Shown one piece after another: positions 62,002 through 64,000 of a stretch of DNA of 64,000 bases (positions are counted from its first letter, which is position 1; each line of letters starts with the position of its first letter). Under the pieces are notes generated by a model. That model was given only the letters and a program-made list of their open reading frames with translations, ran no database searches and was not told the origin of the DNA. The stretch spans positions 1,054,001 to 1,118,000 of the forward strand of contig NZ_CP130749.1 in NCBI RefSeq assembly GCF_030563405.1. Direction: 5' to 3'. Origin of the DNA: Vibrio sp. SNU_ST1 (GTDB lineage Bacteria > Pseudomonadota > Gammaproteobacteria > Enterobacterales > Vibrionaceae). A program made the translations under genes and the position numbers.

Positions 62002-63945
62002 ATGCGCCACCTTTCTATAGCATTTAAGATCAAGCTAGGTTATGCCATCTGCTTGCTCTTTTTCGTCATTTCAGGCTTTGTGAGTTACAAAGGTATCCAA
62101 ACCTTGTCGAACGGCTTTAGTCAATACAGTGTACTTAGCCAGAAAGCGACACTGTCAGGCAACATTCAAGTGCATTTTCTGCAGATGCGCTTAGCCTCTG
62201 AACGTTATTTAAAGTCATTGGATGAGCAATACGAAGTAAATTATCAATCCAGTAAACTCGCGATTGATGATCTTCTGAACAACCTAATTCAAACCACTAC
62301 CAAAACCGATAGCCTAGCTAGCCTGCAATTAGTGCAAGACAGCGTGGCGGCATTTGACACGGCTTATGGCTCAATGAAACAGAGCCAGCTGCTCATCGAC
62401 CAATTGGTGAATGTCGAGATGGTCAAACGAGAAACCAACGCACTCAAAGCCGCTCAGAGCTTATTGTATGAGTCTTACAACAACAACGATCCAAACGCGA
62501 GCTTGTATGCCGGTATGTTGATGGAGAACTTCCTCGCAGCCAAGATCACTGTACTGAGTTACTCAAACAACAACGACCTAAAAACCTATGAAGCGGGTAA
62601 AGATATCTTTGAATACGCGTTGCCGGGTATTGAAGGTGACATTGAGTCTCTCAAATCATCCCCTTACCAAAGCGAGTTGATTGAAGATTTCTCTAACCAG
62701 CGTGAAGCGTATGCAAAAGGCTTTGAACAAGTTCATCAGCAGATGATTGAGAACACGCAAAGAACTGCAACGCTTGCCTCGATTGGTGACAGCTTGGCTA
62801 TCGCGGTCGCGGATGCTCAAAGTATTCTCGAGCAACAAAAGCAAGCACTCACACCAGTACTGCAAGCCAGTGAAAAACGTTCAGTTCAAATCATCTTCTT
62901 GCTAACAGGTGTGGCTTTGGTGATTGGCATGACGAGCGCTGTGTTGGTGACTCGCTCGATAACCAAAGGTATCGCACAGGTTAAACAGATCACCAACGAG
63001 CTTTCTCAAGGTAACTTAAATGTTGAAGTGAACATTGAGAGCAAGAACGAGATTGGCGAGCTACTAACGAACATGGAGATCACCATTGAATCTCTACGCG
63101 ATATCGTAGGACAAGTGAACCGCTCTAGTGTGCGTATTGGTGAGATGTCTGAATCACTTAATCAAGTGACCAATAACAGCTCGACCAACGCGACCCAGTT
63201 GAACAATGAGATGATCAATATCTCGTCAGCCGCAGATCAGTTGGCTTCTAGCACATCAGAAATTGCTGCAAGTGCTAACCACGCCTCTCAAGTTGCAAAC
63301 CAAGCCACCGAGAATGTGGCGATGGGACTGAAAGAAGTAGACAAAACACTGCACGAAATTGGCAGTGCCGATGAAAGCATGCAGGTCAGCAGCCAAAAAG
63401 TGACTGACCTACACAAAGAGTCGATGAATATTGGTGCCATTCTTGAAGTAATCAAAGGCGTTTCTGAGCAAACTAACCTATTGGCATTGAACGCTGCCAT
63501 TGAAGCTGCTCGTGCGGGTGAACAAGGTCGCGGATTTGCTGTGGTAGCCGATGAAGTAAGAACGCTCGCTAAGCGTACCCAAGATTCTGCAAGCCAGATT
63601 GATGAACTCATCACCTCACTGCAACGTGGCGCTAAAGATGCGTTAGAGTCGATCAAAGAGAGCCACAGCACGGTTTCAGATGCTTCAACTCAGGCACAGC
63701 AAGCTTCTCAGAACTTGCATGTGATTAACCAACACATCCAAGATTTGAATCAGGCCAACAGCCAGATCGCAGTATCTGTCGACGAGCAAGATTGCTTAAC
63801 CAAGTCACTGGGTGAAAACGCGCAAGGTGCAAATACCATCGCGCAGAGCAACCAAGAGTCGGTCAGCAGCATTTCAGGTGCAGCAAGTGACTTAACCGAA
63901 GTTGCTCATCACTTAGAGAGCCAAGTGAATCGATTTAGAACCTAG
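62002..63945 (+). CDS. Methyl-accepting chemotaxis protein
   Basis: A 647-aa transmembrane chemoreceptor. The first helix (about 12-32) is followed by a periplasmic region (about 33-295), mostly helical and probably a helical-bimodular or four-helix ligand domain. The second helix (about 297-317) leads to HAMP (about 318-370) and the cytoplasmic signalling domain (about 380-645) with the invariant tip SEQTNLLALNAAIEAARAGE. The ligand is not identifiable. It is transcribed divergently from thiE and has a promoter region of about 190 bp. It ends near the right edge of the window. Confidence 0.92.
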   Translation: MRHLSIAFKIKLGYAICLLFFVISGFVSYKGIQTLSNGFSQYSVLSQKATLSGNIQVHFLQMRLASERYLKSLDEQYEVNYQSSKLAIDDLLNNLIQTTTKTDSLASLQLVQDSVAAFDTAYGSMKQSQLLIDQLVNVEMVKRETNALKAAQSLLYESYNNNDPNASLYAGMLMENFLAAKITVLSYSNNNDLKTYEAGKDIFEYALPGIEGDIESLKSSPYQSELIEDFSNQREAYAKGFEQVHQQMIENTQRTATLASIGDSLAIAVADAQSILEQQKQALTPVLQASEKRSVQIIFLLTGVALVIGMTSAVLVTRSITKGIAQVKQITNELSQGNLNVEVNIESKNEIGELLTNMEITIESLRDIVGQVNRSSVRIGEMSESLNQVTNNSSTNATQLNNEMINISSAADQLASSTSEIAASANHASQVANQATENVAMGLKEVDKTLHEIGSADESMQVSSQKVTDLHKESMNIGAILEVIKGVSEQTNLLALNAAIEAARAGEQGRGFAVVADEVRTLAKRTQDSASQIDELITSLQRGAKDALESIKESHSTVSDASTQAQQASQNLHVINQHIQDLNQANSQIAVSVDEQDCLTKSLGENAQGANTIAQSNQESVSSISGAASDLTEVAHHLESQVNRFRT

Positions 63946-64000
63946 CTGACTTTAAGTCTCTGTTATTTAGAGCCTCGCTTATTAAAAACATAGCGAACAC

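Overview
The window looks like a stretch of a Vibrio chromosome, most likely a member of the Splendidus clade and plausibly chromosome 2. This is inferred from the gene content: a PrtV-type secreted M6 metalloprotease with PKD domains, a Vct-type catechol-siderophore ABC operon, TorS/TorT, a Cra-controlled fruBKA operon and a NasA/NirBD/NarK nitrate cluster. Coding density is high, base composition is moderate, and good Shine-Dalgarno sequences precede most starts. No rRNA, tRNA, CRISPR array or intact insertion sequence was seen.

Positions 1-7404 hold nitrogen and nitrate metabolism. The 5' end of an assimilatory nitrate reductase gene runs off the left edge on the minus strand. It diverges from nirB-nirD, a NarK-type nitrate transporter and a membrane-anchored PP2C phosphatase/Ser-Thr kinase fusion. 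A near-perfect sigma-54 promoter with two NtrC-like half sites lies upstream of nirB. Positions 7429-12803 hold the fructose PTS (cra, fruB, fruK, fruA), with a cluster of Cra operators in the divergent promoter region and a strong terminator.

Positions 12805-19069 (minus strand) hold an efflux module: a TMD-only ABC protein, a membrane-fusion protein, an RND pump and an AraC regulator. Opposite it (19238-22753) an exported GyrI-like protein, a membrane fatty acid hydroxylase and a two-component system lie close together on the plus strand. Then follow a 50-aa membrane protein, a DOPA-dioxygenase-like protein, NDH-2, YghU, YajD, an OFA-family transporter, a decayed VRR-NUC nuclease remnant and the cis-trans fatty acid isomerase Cti.

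Positions 31835-36483 contain torS (minus) and torT (plus), without torR or torCAD nearby, and mgsA. Next come an Aer-like chemoreceptor, an Lrp regulator divergent from a Gate-domain membrane protein, and the prtV-like protease preceded by a small secreted protein resembling the protease propeptide. An MFS/LysR divergent pair follows, then a BvgS-like hybrid kinase with three periplasmic binding modules that overlaps an HD-GYP response regulator.

Positions 52571-56437 hold the vctPDGC operon, with a Fur box upstream and a terminator-like hairpin between vctP and vctD. Immediately beyond lies the least ordinary part of the window (about 56560-57455). It has three identical 12-mers at an exact 21-bp period plus a degenerate fourth, an AT-rich stretch and several tiny ORFs, consistent with a relic iteron origin. 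The right end carries an uncharacterised helical protein, a PACE efflux pump divergent from LysR, a small tail-anchored protein, thiE and a methyl-accepting chemotaxis protein.
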